37,819 nucleotides of DNA from Burkholderiaceae bacterium (GCA_900299025.1 OMIE01000039.1:1-37819); one strand, 5' to 3'. Shown: positions 10,628-20,394, counted from the first letter of the stretch. Notes: generated from the letters alone by a model not told the origin. Numbers and translations: made by a program.

Positions 10628-11690
10628 TCGCTTCGCTCCCTAGGAATTGATCGACTGCCGCTTCAAGACGCATGACCCGGGTCCTAAAGTTCGGTAATTG
10701 CTTAAGCACCGCCGCACATCGCTCAGCTTGTCTTTGAGGCAGTTGCGGGAAGACCCCACCATAGACCCCTGGTTGAGATATCGATTGAGAAATCAAGCTC
10801 ATGGCAGCGATCACGACATCATCGGCAATCGTCAAATGGCCAAGTATCCCTGCCCCGCCACCAACCATGACCCGATCCCCTAAGCTGGTACTTCCGGCGA
10901 TGCCGACACAGCCCGCAAGCGCGCAGTCCACACCAAGTTGCACATTGTGGCCGATCTGAATTTGATTATCGAGTTTCGAGCCTCTGCCAATCATCGTGTC
11001 GTCGAGTGCGCCGCGGTCAATGCTGCACTGGGCGCCAATTTCTACGTTTGCCCCAATACGAACCGAACCGAGTTGATGAATTTTGACCCATTGTCCTTGT
11101 GCGGTCCGGGCAAATCCGAATCCGTCGGATCCAATCACCGTGTTTGCATGAATCAGTACGTCAGCCCCAATCTCACAATCATGCTCAACAACCACGCCAG
11201 CACGTAATTGGCAATCGTCGCCAATCACTACCCCCGAACCCACATGAACACCAGGACCTAGCCTAACCCGATCACCGATGACGGCACCATCACCAATGCT
11301 GGCACCAGCACCAAGAATGACCCCCTCACCTAATCGAGCGCTCTTTGCAATAGGCGCCTGGTGTAAGTCCTGATTTACACCAAACTGCCAAAACGCAGTC
11401 AGCCTGGCGTAGGCCAAATAGGGATCATCAACCAGCCAAGCCTTCGTGTGGTTTGGCAAGTAGTCAAGATCGTTAGCACGCAAAAGCACAGCCGAGGCAG
11501 CGGTCTGCATGGCTTCTTGACGATAGCGCGATGAGCTCAAGAAACTTATCTGGCCTGGGCCAGCACGCGCTAGACTCGCTATTCCCTCGATGGGATAGGT
11601 CTGATCGAGCGAGCACTCACCGCCAATCGCCTGCTGCAGGACACCAAAAGCAAAGGCCTTAGCAGCGGAGCCAACTTGCCTATTTTGCAC
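10620..11690 (-). CDS. lpxD: UDP-3-O-acylglucosamine N-acyltransferase
   Basis: LpxD adds the second hydroxyacyl chain, on nitrogen, to UDP-3-O-acylglucosamine. The N-terminal uridine-binding domain ([20 protein letters not shown], about residues 36-55) precedes a long left-handed beta-helix of hexapeptide repeats ([20 protein letters not shown] and onwards), with [15 protein letters not shown] and the catalytic-His region [13 protein letters not shown], and a short C-terminal helix that is coiled-coil-like. The length, 356 residues, is normal. It overlaps skp upstream by 11 bases and fabZ downstream by 8. Confidence 0.97.
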   Translation of the reverse strand: MQNRQVGSAAKAFAFGVLQQAIGGECSLDQTYPIEGIASLARAGPGQISFLSSSRYRQEAMQTAASAVLLRANDLDYLPNHTKAWLVDDPYLAYARLTAFWQFGVNQDLHQAPIAKSARLGEGVILGAGASIGDGAVIGDRVRLGPGVHVGSGVVIGDDCQLRAGVVVEHDCEIGADVLIHANTVIGSDGFGFARTAQGQWVKIHQLGSVRIGANVEIGAQCSIDRGALDDTMIGRGSKLDNQIQIGHNVQLGVDCALAGCVGIAGSTSLGDRVMVGGGAGILGHLTIADDVVIAAMSLISQSISQPGVYGGVFPQLPQRQAERCAAVLKQLPNFRTRVMRLEAAVDQFLGSEASE

Positions 11691-12255
11691 CGGAAAGCGC
11701 TCTTAGCACTTTGTCGGTCAAATCGATACGCGGGCTAAAGTAAACAGCTTCTTGGAGTACCAGATCAAATTTTTCTTGCTCAGCAATCTGGCGAATCACA
11801 CGATTAACCCGTTCCACGACCTGCGAGAGTTCTTCATTGCGTCGCTGGTTTAGGTCTTCTCTGAACTCCCGTTGGCGTCGCTGAAACTCCTTATCCAAAT
11901 CAGCAACCTCACGCTGTCGACGCGCACGCTCAGACTCTGCCATGACGGTAGCGTCACGCTCGAGTCGTTCACCGGCGGCTTTTAGCTTTGCCCCTAGCTC
12001 TTGTAACTCTTTATCGCGCTTGCCAAACTCTTGCTCAAGCTTGGTTTGCGCAGCCTTGGCCGGGGCTGCTTCGCGTAGGATTCGCTCGGTTTGAACGACC
12101 GCAATGCGTGGCGCATCGGCTGCAATGACCGCCCAAGGCGTGAGCATCGCAAGCGCGAACAGGATCGATACGATCACATGCTGAGGGCGAACGCCTGAAC
12201 TTAGCCCTTGGCATAAACCTCTAGCTGTCGAGTTCATCATTGTGATGCTAGTCAT
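11680..12255 (-). CDS. skp: Periplasmic chaperone Skp (OmpH family)
   Basis: Skp holds unfolded outer-membrane proteins in the periplasm and passes them to the BAM complex encoded next to it. The first 46 residues form a signal peptide with a long basic start and the hydrophobic core VSILFALAMLTPWAVIAA; cleavage is likely just before DAPRIAVVQ. The mature part begins IAVVQTERILRE and then runs as a long charged coiled coil (about residues 75-150), which forms the tentacles, before returning to the FDLVLQEAVYFSPRIDLTD strand. In-frame ATGs at 12240 and 12237 would shorten an unusually long n-region. It follows bamA after 102 bases and overlaps lpxD. Confidence 0.93.
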   Translation of the reverse strand: MTSITMMNSTARGLCQGLSSGVRPQHVIVSILFALAMLTPWAVIAADAPRIAVVQTERILREAAPAKAAQTKLEQEFGKRDKELQELGAKLKAAGERLERDATVMAESERARRQREVADLDKEFQRRQREFREDLNQRRNEELSQVVERVNRVIRQIAEQEKFDLVLQEAVYFSPRIDLTDKVLRALSGAK

Positions 12256-12357
12256 AGCAAACGGTTCCCATAAAACAGTTCCAATAAAAATATCGCACCT
12301 TGGTCAATAGGCCGGATCATCGCATAGTTCTGGCGAACAAGGCTTCGAGGTACAGGC

Positions 12358-14646
12358 CTAAAGCCCGGTTCCAACCTGAAACTGAATACGTTGGGTTCGG
12401 TCGGTTGGTTCCGGACGGATGGGAACGCCGAAACTTAGCTTGAGCGGCCCAAAGGGTGACATCCAGGCGACTCCGAGACCTGCCGAGTATCGGAGTGAGC
12501 CGAAGTCAGGACTACCACCGGGGAAAACATTTCCCGCATCGGTAAAAGCGAAAGCTCGCAAACCCATATCGCCCTTGGTGCCCGGGATAGGAAAACCAAG
12601 TTCGGCATTGAACACTGTCTTGGCACGACCGCCAAGCGCAGCGCCGTCGACCGCATCGCGCGGTCCAAGCGAGGACGGGAAGTAGCCCCTAACGCTGCCA
12701 ATACCGCCGGCGTAAAAATTCTTAAAAAATGGATAGGGTTGGCCACCGTAAGCTTGGCCATAGCCCAGATCAGCGGTAAGCCCTAATGTTAACTGGCGGC
12801 TAACTGGGAAATACCAATTTTGTACATGGGTGAGTCGAAAGTACTGCAAATCAAGCCCTGGCAGCGCAGTGTCCAAGCTTGCGACCATGAGCGAGCCTTC
12901 TCGCGGTTGGAAGGCGCTATCCCGGCTATCCCTTGACCATGTGAGATTACTCAAAACCGTTCTGGGATTTTCGCCAAAGAGATTCACATAGCTCAGAAAA
13001 CGCTGAGGAGGATTAAGGCCGAGCCCAACCTGGTTTTGCTCAAACGTAAGCCCTGCCCCAAGCTTAGTGAATTCGGTGTAGGGCATGTAAAACCTAATCC
13101 CAGCACCGTTGTTTCGCAAGGTATACTGACCTAAATTCAAGGTTGCAGCATCGAATTTTCGCGTATAAAAATCAACCGATCGGCCAATACCGTCACGTCG
13201 CCAATAAGGGTTTGACCAAGAAACGGCTAAGGTTTGGTAGAGCCGGCTTGTATTAACGCTCATCGACAGCGACTGGCCCGAGCCAAATAAATTGCTCTCG
13301 TTAATGCTGGCGGTAAAGACAACACGCTCGGTCGATGAAAAGCCCGCACCGATATTGAAGTTTCCTGTAGGAAGCTCTTCGACAACAACGGCCAAGTCGA
13401 CCTGATCGGCTGTATTGGGAACCGGTACCGTATCGATCTGAACCTGCTTAAAAAAACCGGTTCGCTGCACCCGTTCGCGCGATAAGCGAATACGACCAGC
13501 GTCGTACCATGAATCCTCAAACTGCCTCAGTTCACGCCGAATCACTTCATCTTTCGTCCTTGCATTACCCGAAATATTGATGCGTCGCACATAGACGCGG
13601 CGCCCCGGATCAATGACTACCGTGAAGTTGACTTCGCGACGCTCTCTGACAATTTCTGGAACGGGGTTGACATTGGCAAAGGCATAACCCAAGACAGCAA
13701 GCTCATCACTCATTCGTTTGGCGCTCTCGCTCAGCAAGCGGCCATTAAAAACATCGCCTCGTTTAAGCTTCATCGCTGCACGAAAAACGTCCTCTCGACC
13801 GAGCAACACGCCGCCGAATGCAACATCGGCCACCCGAAATTGCTCACCTTCTTTCATGGCAATGGTGATGAAAACGTCTTGTCGGTCGGGTGAAATTGAG
13901 ACCTGGGTCGAATCGACTTGAAACTCAAGATAGCCGCGCTCGGTATAAAACGATCGCAAAGCCTCTAAATCCGCCTGCAGTTTTTCCTTTGCATACTGAT
14001 CATTTTTGGTATACCAAGTGGTCCAACCGGGCCGCTGAAGCTTGATCTGATCCAAAAGCTGCCGCTCTGAAAACGCTGCGTTGCCGACAAAACTAATCTG
14101 TGCAATTTTTGCGTTTTCGCCTTCGGTTACGTCCAAATTCACACCGACGCGGTTCCTCTCCAAGGGCGTCACTGTGGCAATGACCCGGACGGCGTACTTG
14201 CCACGTGATAGGTATTGCCTCTTGAGTTCTTGCTCGGCCCGATCGAGCAAGCTGCGGTCAAAAATTCGTCCTTCGGCAAGCCCGGAGTCCGACAAGGCCT
14301 TACGAACCACCTCTTTATCAAATTCCTTAATCCCATCGAAGCTGACTGATCCGACCGCGGGCCGCTCTTCGATGTAGACAACAAGCACATTTCCGTCGCG
14401 CTCAAGCCGTACATCTTTGTAAAAACCAGTCGCAAAAAGCGCCCTTATTGCCGTGATGGCCTGTGCCTCCTGCAGGCTATCGCCAATACGAATCGGTAAG
14501 TAACTGAAAACGGTTCCCGGGTCGGTCCTCTGGATACCCTCGATCCGAATATCTGCAACCTTAAATGCTTCAAATGCCCGAGCAGAACCCGTAAAAGCAA
14601 AAACAAACAGCAGAAGGCTTAATAGACCCTTAAACAGCACAATCAT
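12358..14646 (-). CDS. bamA: Outer-membrane assembly factor BamA
   Basis: BamA is the Omp85-family core of the machine that folds beta-barrels into the outer membrane. From the ATG at 14646 there is a clear signal peptide (hydrophobic LLSLLLFVFAF, cleavage after SARA at residue 24), then POTRA domains starting FKVADIRIEGIQRTDPGTVF and continuing to about residue 400, and a 16-strand barrel with the family's VRGY motif (GIGSVRGYFPSSLGPRD) and a typical GAGFSSTE start. The frame stays open 31 codons upstream but without a signal sequence. The last residue is Leu (ending QFQVGTGL) where most barrels end in an aromatic residue. It follows rseP closely; skp is downstream. Confidence 0.96.
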   Translation of the reverse strand: MIVLFKGLLSLLLFVFAFTGSARAFEAFKVADIRIEGIQRTDPGTVFSYLPIRIGDSLQEAQAITAIRALFATGFYKDVRLERDGNVLVVYIEERPAVGSVSFDGIKEFDKEVVRKALSDSGLAEGRIFDRSLLDRAEQELKRQYLSRGKYAVRVIATVTPLERNRVGVNLDVTEGENAKIAQISFVGNAAFSERQLLDQIKLQRPGWTTWYTKNDQYAKEKLQADLEALRSFYTERGYLEFQVDSTQVSISPDRQDVFITIAMKEGEQFRVADVAFGGVLLGREDVFRAAMKLKRGDVFNGRLLSESAKRMSDELAVLGYAFANVNPVPEIVRERREVNFTVVIDPGRRVYVRRINISGNARTKDEVIRRELRQFEDSWYDAGRIRLSRERVQRTGFFKQVQIDTVPVPNTADQVDLAVVVEELPTGNFNIGAGFSSTERVVFTASINESNLFGSGQSLSMSVNTSRLYQTLAVSWSNPYWRRDGIGRSVDFYTRKFDAATLNLGQYTLRNNGAGIRFYMPYTEFTKLGAGLTFEQNQVGLGLNPPQRFLSYVNLFGENPRTVLSNLTWSRDSRDSAFQPREGSLMVASLDTALPGLDLQYFRLTHVQNWYFPVSRQLTLGLTADLGYGQAYGGQPYPFFKNFYAGGIGSVRGYFPSSLGPRDAVDGAALGGRAKTVFNAELGFPIPGTKGDMGLRAFAFTDAGNVFPGGSPDFGSLRYSAGLGVAWMSPFGPLKLSFGVPIRPEPTDRTQRIQFQVGTGL

Positions 14647-14704
14647 GTCAAGGCGCTGAAGCGGCAACTTTAGGTAACAGTTCACTTGTAATCGGATTCT
14701 GGCT

Positions 14705-16048
14705 CTAGAAAAAACGCGAAAAATCATTCCATAAGGCAATCATGGTGAGCGCCAGAATGGCCGTCAGACCAAGTTGTTGGAGTCGTAATCGGAGGGCTTC
14801 CGACAAGGCTCGACCGCGGATCAGCTCAATGGCGCAATATACCAAATGCCCACCGTCCAACATGGGCAGGGGAATCATATTGAGAACAAAAAGTCCAATG
14901 CTGAGCACCGCGAGAAAGCCAAGGTAGGCATTGGCCCCGCGTTGAGCACTTTGGCCTGCCTGATCGGCAATACTGACAGGGCCACCAAGCTGGCGCCAGG
15001 AGAGTTCGCCGGTCAGCATGCGCCAAAGACTTGTAACGGTGAGCGACGTAACGTGCCAGGTTTGAATACTGGCCGATTCGATGAGGTTGAACCAATCCCG
15101 AGGCATTTGCACCATGTCAAATCGAGGACTGAGGCTTGCACCGATACGAGCATGTTGTCGTTGATTTGCATCAAGGCCGGTGGGCGACGCAGCCCGGTCG
15201 GTTTCGTCGATTCGGGGTGTTAGCTCGATGCGCAATCGCTCTCCTTCGCGTTCAACCTCGAAGAGCATGGACTGATTCGGCGAACGGCGAATCAAATCGA
15301 TGAGCGCTTTTGCATCGCGGACCGCTTGCTCATTTACCCGTAGCAACCGGTCTCCTGCCTGTATGCCAGCTGCCTCAGCAGCGCTTTGCGGCAAGACTTG
15401 GCCGATCGCTAATTCGAGCACCATGGGGCGCAGTCCCAGTGACCGAGGGTTGAGCAAGTCGCCTGTATCTCCAGCCCCCGCTTGCTTGGCGAGTTCCTGC
15501 GAACTGACCTCAATCACTCCGAGCTTTTCAAAGGTCAGCTCGACTTGGCCTGGCCGGGCCGCCCTTAGCGCCAATTCGAGGTCCCGCCACGTTTGAATGG
15601 CTGTGTTGTTGACGGCAATCACCCGATCTCCCGATTCGAGACCGCGGCTGGCAGCCCAGCTTGAGGGCTCTGGGCTATCAAGCAGTGAAGACACCTGCTC
15701 GGGTTGTTGCCAAACCAATGCCGCAAAAAGCAGCCATGCTAGTACGAGATTAGCAAGTGGACCGGCCACCGAAATCCACGCGCGGCGCCACGGCGACTGC
15801 GCTGAAAACGATTCGGCTTGATTCGGGTGCTGCTCGGAACGCTCACCGAGCATTTTGACGTAGCCACCGAGCGGAATCATGGCCAATCGATACTCGGTAC
15901 CCCGCCACTGAACACTCGCAATCGCAGGCCCAAAACCAATCGAAAAGCTCAGTACTTTGACCCCGCATGACCGGGCGGCAAGAAAATGCCCTAGCTCGTG
16001 CACGAAGACTAGAAAAGTGATCGCTAGTAGAAAGTAGACAAGCGTCAT
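14705..16048 (-). CDS. rseP: Site-2 intramembrane zinc protease RseP
   Basis: RseP cuts the anti-sigma factor RseA within the membrane to release the envelope stress factor sigma-E, and also clears signal peptides. The first transmembrane segment carries the zinc motif HELGH (His17, Glu18, His21). Two PDZ domains follow in the periplasmic part (around residues 120-280; one contains GLESGDRVIAVNN, the other AGIQAGDRLLRVNE). The last third has transmembrane segments and LDGGHLVYCAIELIRG with the third metal ligand. The length, 447, matches E. coli's 450. It overlaps the dxr stop by four bases and leads into bamA, a link shared across beta- and gammaproteobacteria. Confidence 0.97.
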   Translation of the reverse strand: MTLVYFLLAITFLVFVHELGHFLAARSCGVKVLSFSIGFGPAIASVQWRGTEYRLAMIPLGGYVKMLGERSEQHPNQAESFSAQSPWRRAWISVAGPLANLVLAWLLFAALVWQQPEQVSSLLDSPEPSSWAASRGLESGDRVIAVNNTAIQTWRDLELALRAARPGQVELTFEKLGVIEVSSQELAKQAGAGDTGDLLNPRSLGLRPMVLELAIGQVLPQSAAEAAGIQAGDRLLRVNEQAVRDAKALIDLIRRSPNQSMLFEVEREGERLRIELTPRIDETDRAASPTGLDANQRQHARIGASLSPRFDMVQMPRDWFNLIESASIQTWHVTSLTVTSLWRMLTGELSWRQLGGPVSIADQAGQSAQRGANAYLGFLAVLSIGLFVLNMIPLPMLDGGHLVYCAIELIRGRALSEALRLRLQQLGLTAILALTMIALWNDFSRFF

Positions 16049-17307
16049 GCAAACCCCAAGTCAAACCGCGTTAAGACCTCGTCAGCGATCGCCCTTGCTT
16101 GGCGATCCGTATCAAGAATGGACTCGAGAGATCCGAGCTCATCGGAGTTTGCCATCTTATCCAGTACCAACTCGACGCATGCGGCAATATCAGTGAATTT
16201 ACAGCGCCCCGCAAGAAAACCAGCAACTGCAACTTCATTGGCGGCATTCAATACGCAGGCTGCATTGCCTCCGGTTTTCATGGCTTCGATAGCCAGCCCT
16301 AAAGCTGGAAAGCGATCGACATCTGGCGCCTCGAAGTCAAGCCTCCCAATACGCGCCAGCTCAAGCGGCTTCACCCCGCTTGAGATACGATGGGCTGTCC
16401 CAGCGATCCAGCCAAGTACTTGAGCGATAGGTGTTCGCATATCGGGCTCACCGAGTTGGGCAATCACCGATCCGTCGCGATATTGCACCATGGCATGCAC
16501 AATGCTCTGGGGATGAATCAATACGTGAAGCTTACTTGGAGAAATCGAAAAAAGTCGCTGCGCTTCAATGAGTTCCAAGCCTTTATTCATTAAAGTTGCA
16601 GAATCAACCGATATCTTTTGCCCCATGCTCCAGTTCGGATGCTTAACCGCTTCGCGTATGCTTGCGTGCTCCATTTGCACTTTGGTCCAGCACCGAAATG
16701 GACCTCCTGAGGCAGTTAAGGTAATTGACTCAACTCCGTATGCAGGGCTTTGTGCGAGATGTGAAATCGCATCTTGATGCTGACTTGGCAGCGCAGCGCA
16801 GGGTAGGCATTGAAAGACCGCATTGTGCTCACTGTCGAGGGGTAGCAAGCGTGCACCGGACCGAGCGCAGCGCTCGGCTAAGAGCGACCCACTCATCACA
16901 AGTGCTTCTTTGTTGGCCAGCGCAATAATTTTTCCCGCATCGGCCGCACAGAGCACCGAGGCAAGTCCAGCAGCGCCAACAATTGCGGCAACCACCACAT
17001 CAACTTGCGGATCCGAGGCTATGCTTTCAAGTCCCCTAGGGCCCCAACGTATCTCTGGCTCGGCTTGGCGAGGTTGATGATGATTTGCGCCTCGCGCTAG
17101 AGCAACGCGTAGCGTGGATGCCGTAGTCTGATCGGGAACGACGACCTGATCGGGAACAAAACGCTGACAGATCGCTATCAGCTTTTCAATATTGCGAAAA
17201 CCAGAAACCGATCGCAATCGGTACCGATCCGGATGCTGTGAAATGACATCAAGCGTGCTGTCACCGATCGAGCCGGTACCACCAAGCAGGGCAATCGATC
17301 GGATCAT
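16045..17307 (-). CDS. dxr: 1-deoxy-D-xylulose-5-phosphate reductoisomerase
   Basis: Dxr (IspC) makes 2-C-methylerythritol 4-phosphate with NADPH, the first committed step of the MEP isoprenoid route that supplies the UppS substrate. Visible are the nucleotide-binding LLGGTGSIGDSTLDVI, IALANKEALVMSG, the metal-binding LPLDSEHNAVFQCLP, LTASGGPFR, HPNWSMGQKISVDSATLMNK, and HPQSIVHAMVQYRDGS. The ATG at 17307 overlaps the cdsA stop as ATGA; the frame is open ten codons further up but the conserved start is MIRSIALLGG. At 420 residues it is about 20 longer than E. coli Dxr, mostly through a loop (about residues 183-203) between the metal-binding segment and LTASGGPF. Confidence 0.97.
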   Translation of the reverse strand: MIRSIALLGGTGSIGDSTLDVISQHPDRYRLRSVSGFRNIEKLIAICQRFVPDQVVVPDQTTASTLRVALARGANHHQPRQAEPEIRWGPRGLESIASDPQVDVVVAAIVGAAGLASVLCAADAGKIIALANKEALVMSGSLLAERCARSGARLLPLDSEHNAVFQCLPCAALPSQHQDAISHLAQSPAYGVESITLTASGGPFRCWTKVQMEHASIREAVKHPNWSMGQKISVDSATLMNKGLELIEAQRLFSISPSKLHVLIHPQSIVHAMVQYRDGSVIAQLGEPDMRTPIAQVLGWIAGTAHRISSGVKPLELARIGRLDFEAPDVDRFPALGLAIEAMKTGGNAACVLNAANEVAVAGFLAGRCKFTDIAACVELVLDKMANSDELGSLESILDTDRQARAIADEVLTRFDLGFA

Positions 17308-18185
17308 GAAAGCCTCGCAACGAGCCACAGCAACCATCGATCGATAAGCACAATCGCAGGAAGTACGGGTAACAAGGCATCAATACGATCCAAAATACCC
17401 CCGTGACCAGGTAGCAGGTTTGAGCTGTCCTTCACCCCAGCAAGTCGTTTGAGTTGAGACTCGTAGAGATCACCGATGATGCTCAGAATCACCAAGACGA
17501 GCAAGAGCCCCAAAAGCACACAGACAGCGAGCGCATCACTCATTACTTGCGACAGCAAATCGAACCAACGCCTTGGCAAGGCCTGCATCCATCCCTCCCC
17601 GGGAAGCAAGAGACTTCCTAAACCCAAAAGCCCGACAGCCAAGCAGGCGCCAAGAGCACCTTCCTGAGTCTTGCCGGGACTAATCGATGGCGCTAACTTT
17701 CGCCGTCCAAAGCGCCTCCCAGCGAAATAAGCGGCGATATCAGCCACCCAAACCAGTGCGAGGCCAGAAACAAGTAGGACAAGATCGACGCGATGCAATG
17801 CCATCAGGGCAAGCCAGGCAGCGAGCAAGAAGACCCATGCAAGCCATGCCTGAAGCCAACCCGCTTGAACGCGCCCCTTAAAAGACCGAGGAACGATCAC
17901 GATCCAAAACAAGGCCGCCGCAAGACTAAGAGGTGAAACGAGCTCGTCGAGCCACAGTCGATCTTGAACAATCAGATCGAAAATAAGTATCAAGCCCATT
18001 GATAACAAAGCGAAAAATGCAGAAGTCTGCGATCGCGATGGCTCCAGTAACCGCATCCATTCCCATGCAGCGAGCATCACAAATACCAAGCTGAAACAGG
18101 CCCAAACCCAAGGCTGCGGAGCGAGTAAAGCAGGAATAAGGATCAGCAGCAAAGCCAGGGCCGTAACAACCCGGCGCATTAACAT
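17304..18185 (-). CDS. cdsA: CDP-diacylglycerol synthase
   Basis: CdsA activates phosphatidic acid with CTP to give CDP-diacylglycerol, the precursor of all membrane phospholipids. The 293 residues are mostly hydrophobic with about eight transmembrane segments. The family signature is at the C-terminus: SIIGDLYESQLKRLAGVKD, then the catalytic metal-binding DSSNLLPGHGGILDRIDAL. A second conserved stretch, APSISPGKTQEGALGA, comes before it. The gene is one base-shared with the uppS stop and overlaps dxr by four, so three lipid-pathway genes are translationally linked. Confidence 0.96.
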   Translation of the reverse strand: MLMRRVVTALALLLILIPALLAPQPWVWACFSLVFVMLAAWEWMRLLEPSRSQTSAFFALLSMGLILIFDLIVQDRLWLDELVSPLSLAAALFWIVIVPRSFKGRVQAGWLQAWLAWVFLLAAWLALMALHRVDLVLLVSGLALVWVADIAAYFAGRRFGRRKLAPSISPGKTQEGALGACLAVGLLGLGSLLLPGEGWMQALPRRWFDLLSQVMSDALAVCVLLGLLLVLVILSIIGDLYESQLKRLAGVKDSSNLLPGHGGILDRIDALLPVLPAIVLIDRWLLWLVARLS

Positions 18186-18979
18186 TAGGATTCAACCCTG
18201 AGTTGCTCGCTCGTGCGGCCAAATCGACGTTCACGGGCTCGATAGCTATGCAAGGCACAGGCAAACGCTGCCTCGTCAAAATCGGGCCAAAGCGTATCGG
18301 TAAAGTACAACTCGGTATAGGCTAGATGCCAGAGTAAAAAATTACTGATTCGCTGCTCACCACCGGTTCGAATAAACAAATCGGGCTCAGGTGCATCGGC
18401 CATCGTTAAAAATGCAGACAAGTCCGCCTCACCGATATGTTGGGGATGCAAAGCAAGATGGGGCTTCGAAGCAAGCATCGCTTGCATCGCCTGCAACAAG
18501 TCCCAGCGCCCGCCGTAGTTAGCCGCGATCGTGAGGTTAAGCCCCTGATTTTGAGACGTTAAAGCCTCTGCATCGTGTATCAGGTCCTGAAGCTTGGGTT
18601 CGAAAGCTTTCAGATCACCAATCACCCGCAGTCGAACCTTATTCCGATGAAGGCTTTTAACCTCACGCTCCAACAAGGAAACAAACAAGGCCATCAACCA
18701 CGATACTTCATCGGGTGGGCGACGCCAGTTTTCCGAACTAAAGGCAAACAGGGTGAGGTGAGCAATCCCCTTACGCCCGCAATCGCTGACAAGCGATCTC
18801 ACACTATCGACACCTTTTTTATGACCCGCAACCCGTGGAAGACCTCTTGCTCGAGCCCAACGACCGTTGCCATCCATGATGACAGCCACATGCCTTGGCA
18901 TATCGGTCGTTTGCGGGATGATTTGCGTGGAACTATGCACAGTGCGCCCAAGAAAGGAACAACTGACTGCCCAGTGCAT
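18185..18979 (-). CDS. uppS: Undecaprenyl diphosphate synthase
   Basis: UppS is the cis-prenyltransferase that makes the C55 carrier lipid for peptidoglycan and O-antigen. Its signatures are [16 protein letters not shown] (catalytic Asp about residue 36), [22 protein letters not shown], and [20 protein letters not shown] with the DTLWPDF that follows. Start choice is uncertain: the ATG at 18979 gives 264 residues and lies 26 bases beyond the frr stop, but homologues usually begin near SSTQxIP, which would fit the GTG at 18940. The frame is also open up into frr. Neither start has a strong ribosome site. It sits between frr and cdsA as in most betaproteobacteria. Confidence 0.95.
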   Translation of the reverse strand: MHWAVSCSFLGRTVHSSTQIIPQTTDMPRHVAVIMDGNGRWARARGLPRVAGHKKGVDSVRSLVSDCGRKGIAHLTLFAFSSENWRRPPDEVSWLMALFVSLLEREVKSLHRNKVRLRVIGDLKAFEPKLQDLIHDAEALTSQNQGLNLTIAANYGGRWDLLQAMQAMLASKPHLALHPQHIGEADLSAFLTMADAPEPDLFIRTGGEQRISNFLLWHLAYTELYFTDTLWPDFDEAAFACALHSYRARERRFGRTSEQLRVES

Positions 18980-19004
18980 GCTGCCACATGGCGATAAGCA
19001 AAGG

Positions 19005-19565
19005 CTAGACCGCCATGAGTTCTTGTTCTTTGGTCGCAATCAACTTGTCGATATCGGCAACAAAGCGATCGGTCAGTTTTTGAACATCGTCTTGAGCGCG
19101 ACGTTCCTCGTCCTCGGACATTGCCTTGTCCTTGAGGAGCTTTTTGTACTGCTCGTTGGCATCACGACGCAGGTTGCGGACCGCAACCTTTGCATGCTCG
19201 GCCTCGCCTTTAACAAGCTTGACGAGTTCTTTGCGCCGCTCCTCGGACAGTGGGGGCATCGGAACCCTAATCAGCTCACCCGTTGCAATTGGATTAAGAC
19301 CTAAATCCGCCTCACGGATCGCCTTATCGACAACCGTGGCCATCTTTTTTTCCCAGACACTGACACCCAAGGTTCGTGCATCGAGAACCGTGATGTTCGC
19401 AACCTGGCTAAGAGGAACCTGGCTGCCGTAGTAATCGACATGGACGTGTTCGAGCAAACCTGCATGCGCTCTTCCCGTACGAATTCGAGAGAGGACATGC
19501 TTGAGTGAATCGATAGCTTTGAGCATTTTTTGCTCGGCTTGCTGACGAATATCGGCTGGACTCAT
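19005..19565 (-). CDS. frr: Ribosome recycling factor
   Basis: RRF splits post-termination ribosomes together with EF-G. The 186 residues match the family in length and pattern: [21 protein letters not shown] at the first helix, [33 protein letters not shown], then the [20 protein letters not shown] hinge, and a final helix bundle with [17 protein letters not shown] and [23 protein letters not shown] lies about nine bases before the ATG. It follows pyrH after 12 bases, the order seen in nearly all proteobacteria. Confidence 0.97.
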   Translation of the reverse strand: MSPADIRQQAEQKMLKAIDSLKHVLSRIRTGRAHAGLLEHVHVDYYGSQVPLSQVANITVLDARTLGVSVWEKKMATVVDKAIREADLGLNPIATGELIRVPMPPLSEERRKELVKLVKGEAEHAKVAVRNLRRDANEQYKKLLKDKAMSEDEERRAQDDVQKLTDRFVADIDKLIATKEQELMAV

Positions 19566-19577
19566 GACGCTTATTCC

Positions 19578-20324
19578 TTACAAATGCACCAGGGTACCCT
19601 CGGGCTCGCCAAGTAAAACACTACGCAGCCCACCCTCTTTAAAAATAGAAAACACAATAACAGGCAATCGTTGGTCGCGACACAGCGCAAAAGCCGTAGC
19701 ATCCATCACCCGCAAGTTATCGCGAATCGCCTGATCAAAGCTGAGCGCCTTATAACGCTGAGCTTGAGGGTAGTGGGCTGGATCTGCGTCGTATACCCCG
19801 TCCACTTTAGTCGCCTTCAACACCACCTCAACACCCATCTCTGCGCCTCTTAGCGCGGCTGCCGTGTCAGTTGTGAAGAAGGGATTGCCGGTTCCTGCCG
19901 CAAAAATCACAACTTTGCCCTCTTCCAAATATCGAAGTGCTTTGGGGCGGATATAAGGCTCGACGACCTGCTCGATTTTTAAGGCCGATTGAGTCCTTGC
20001 CGGCACCTCAACCTGTCTCAGTGCGTCTTGGAGTGCAAGCGCGTTCATAACCGTGGCAAGCATGCCCATGTAATCAGCCGTTGCCCTGTCCATGCCGGCG
20101 GCGCCACCTGCAACGCCTCGAAATATGTTGCCGCCACCGATCACGACCGCCAACTCAACACCAAGTTGATGAACCGCACGGATTTCCCGGGCAATCCGCT
20201 CGATGGTTTGCCGGCTGATGCCGAACGCGTCGTCGCCCATCAGCGCTTCGCCAGAGAGTTTGAGGAGGATTCGCTGGTATTTGAGAGGCATCTGTTCAGA
20301 TAGTCCTTGATGCTTAGCGCCCAC
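19578..20324 (-). CDS. pyrH: Uridylate kinase
   Basis: PyrH phosphorylates UMP to UDP; the hexameric bacterial enzyme is regulated by GTP and UTP. Present are [65 protein letters not shown] and [13 protein letters not shown]. Two starts compete. Homologues begin at the ATG at 20291 (237 residues), but the GTG at 20324 has a full AGGAGG four bases ahead, by far the best ribosome site nearby, and gives 248 residues with an extra [12 protein letters not shown] list the GTG because of that site. It follows tsf, separated by two abutting hairpins. Confidence 0.95.
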   Translation of the reverse strand: MGAKHQGLSEQMPLKYQRILLKLSGEALMGDDAFGISRQTIERIAREIRAVHQLGVELAVVIGGGNIFRGVAGGAAGMDRATADYMGMLATVMNALALQDALRQVEVPARTQSALKIEQVVEPYIRPKALRYLEEGKVVIFAAGTGNPFFTTDTAAALRGAEMGVEVVLKATKVDGVYDADPAHYPQAQRYKALSFDQAIRDNLRVMDATAFALCRDQRLPVIVFSIFKEGGLRSVLLGEPEGTLVHL

Positions 20325-20328
20325 CGTT

Positions 20329-20334
20329 CCTCCT
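20329..20334 (-). promoter_or_regulatory. Strong Shine-Dalgarno deciding the pyrH GTG start
   Basis: The minus strand reads AGGAGG here, four bases before the GTG at 20324. It comes only a few bases after the T-run of the upstream hairpin, so ribosomes loading here could interfere with hairpin formation or termination. Confidence 0.7.
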
Positions 20335-20338
20335 CAAC

Positions 20339-20376
20339 AAAAATGCCCTTGTTACAGGGCCTGCCCCGAGCAGGGC
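20339..20376 (-). terminator. Tandem hairpins and T-run between tsf and pyrH
   Basis: On the minus strand, after the tsf stop, a CCTGC/GCAGG hairpin (20360-20374) abuts a second GCCCT/AGGGC hairpin (stem 20345-20349 with 20356-20360, loop of six) followed by five T (20339-20343). The second one resembles an intrinsic terminator. The GCCCT arm can also pair with AGGGC at 20372-20376, so the two folds exclude each other. Read-through must occur to express pyrH unless it has its own promoter. Confidence 0.55.
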
Positions 20377-20394
20377 TTCAGAAAAAGCATTGAA

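Noticed and set aside
12256-12357. Sigma-E-like -35 (GGAACT, 12277-12282) and a TAGGCC/GGCCTA pairing in the bamA-skp gap
   Set aside because: No matching sigma-E -10 at 15-17 bases, and the pairing spans a loop of over 20 bases without support. The gap is otherwise featureless.
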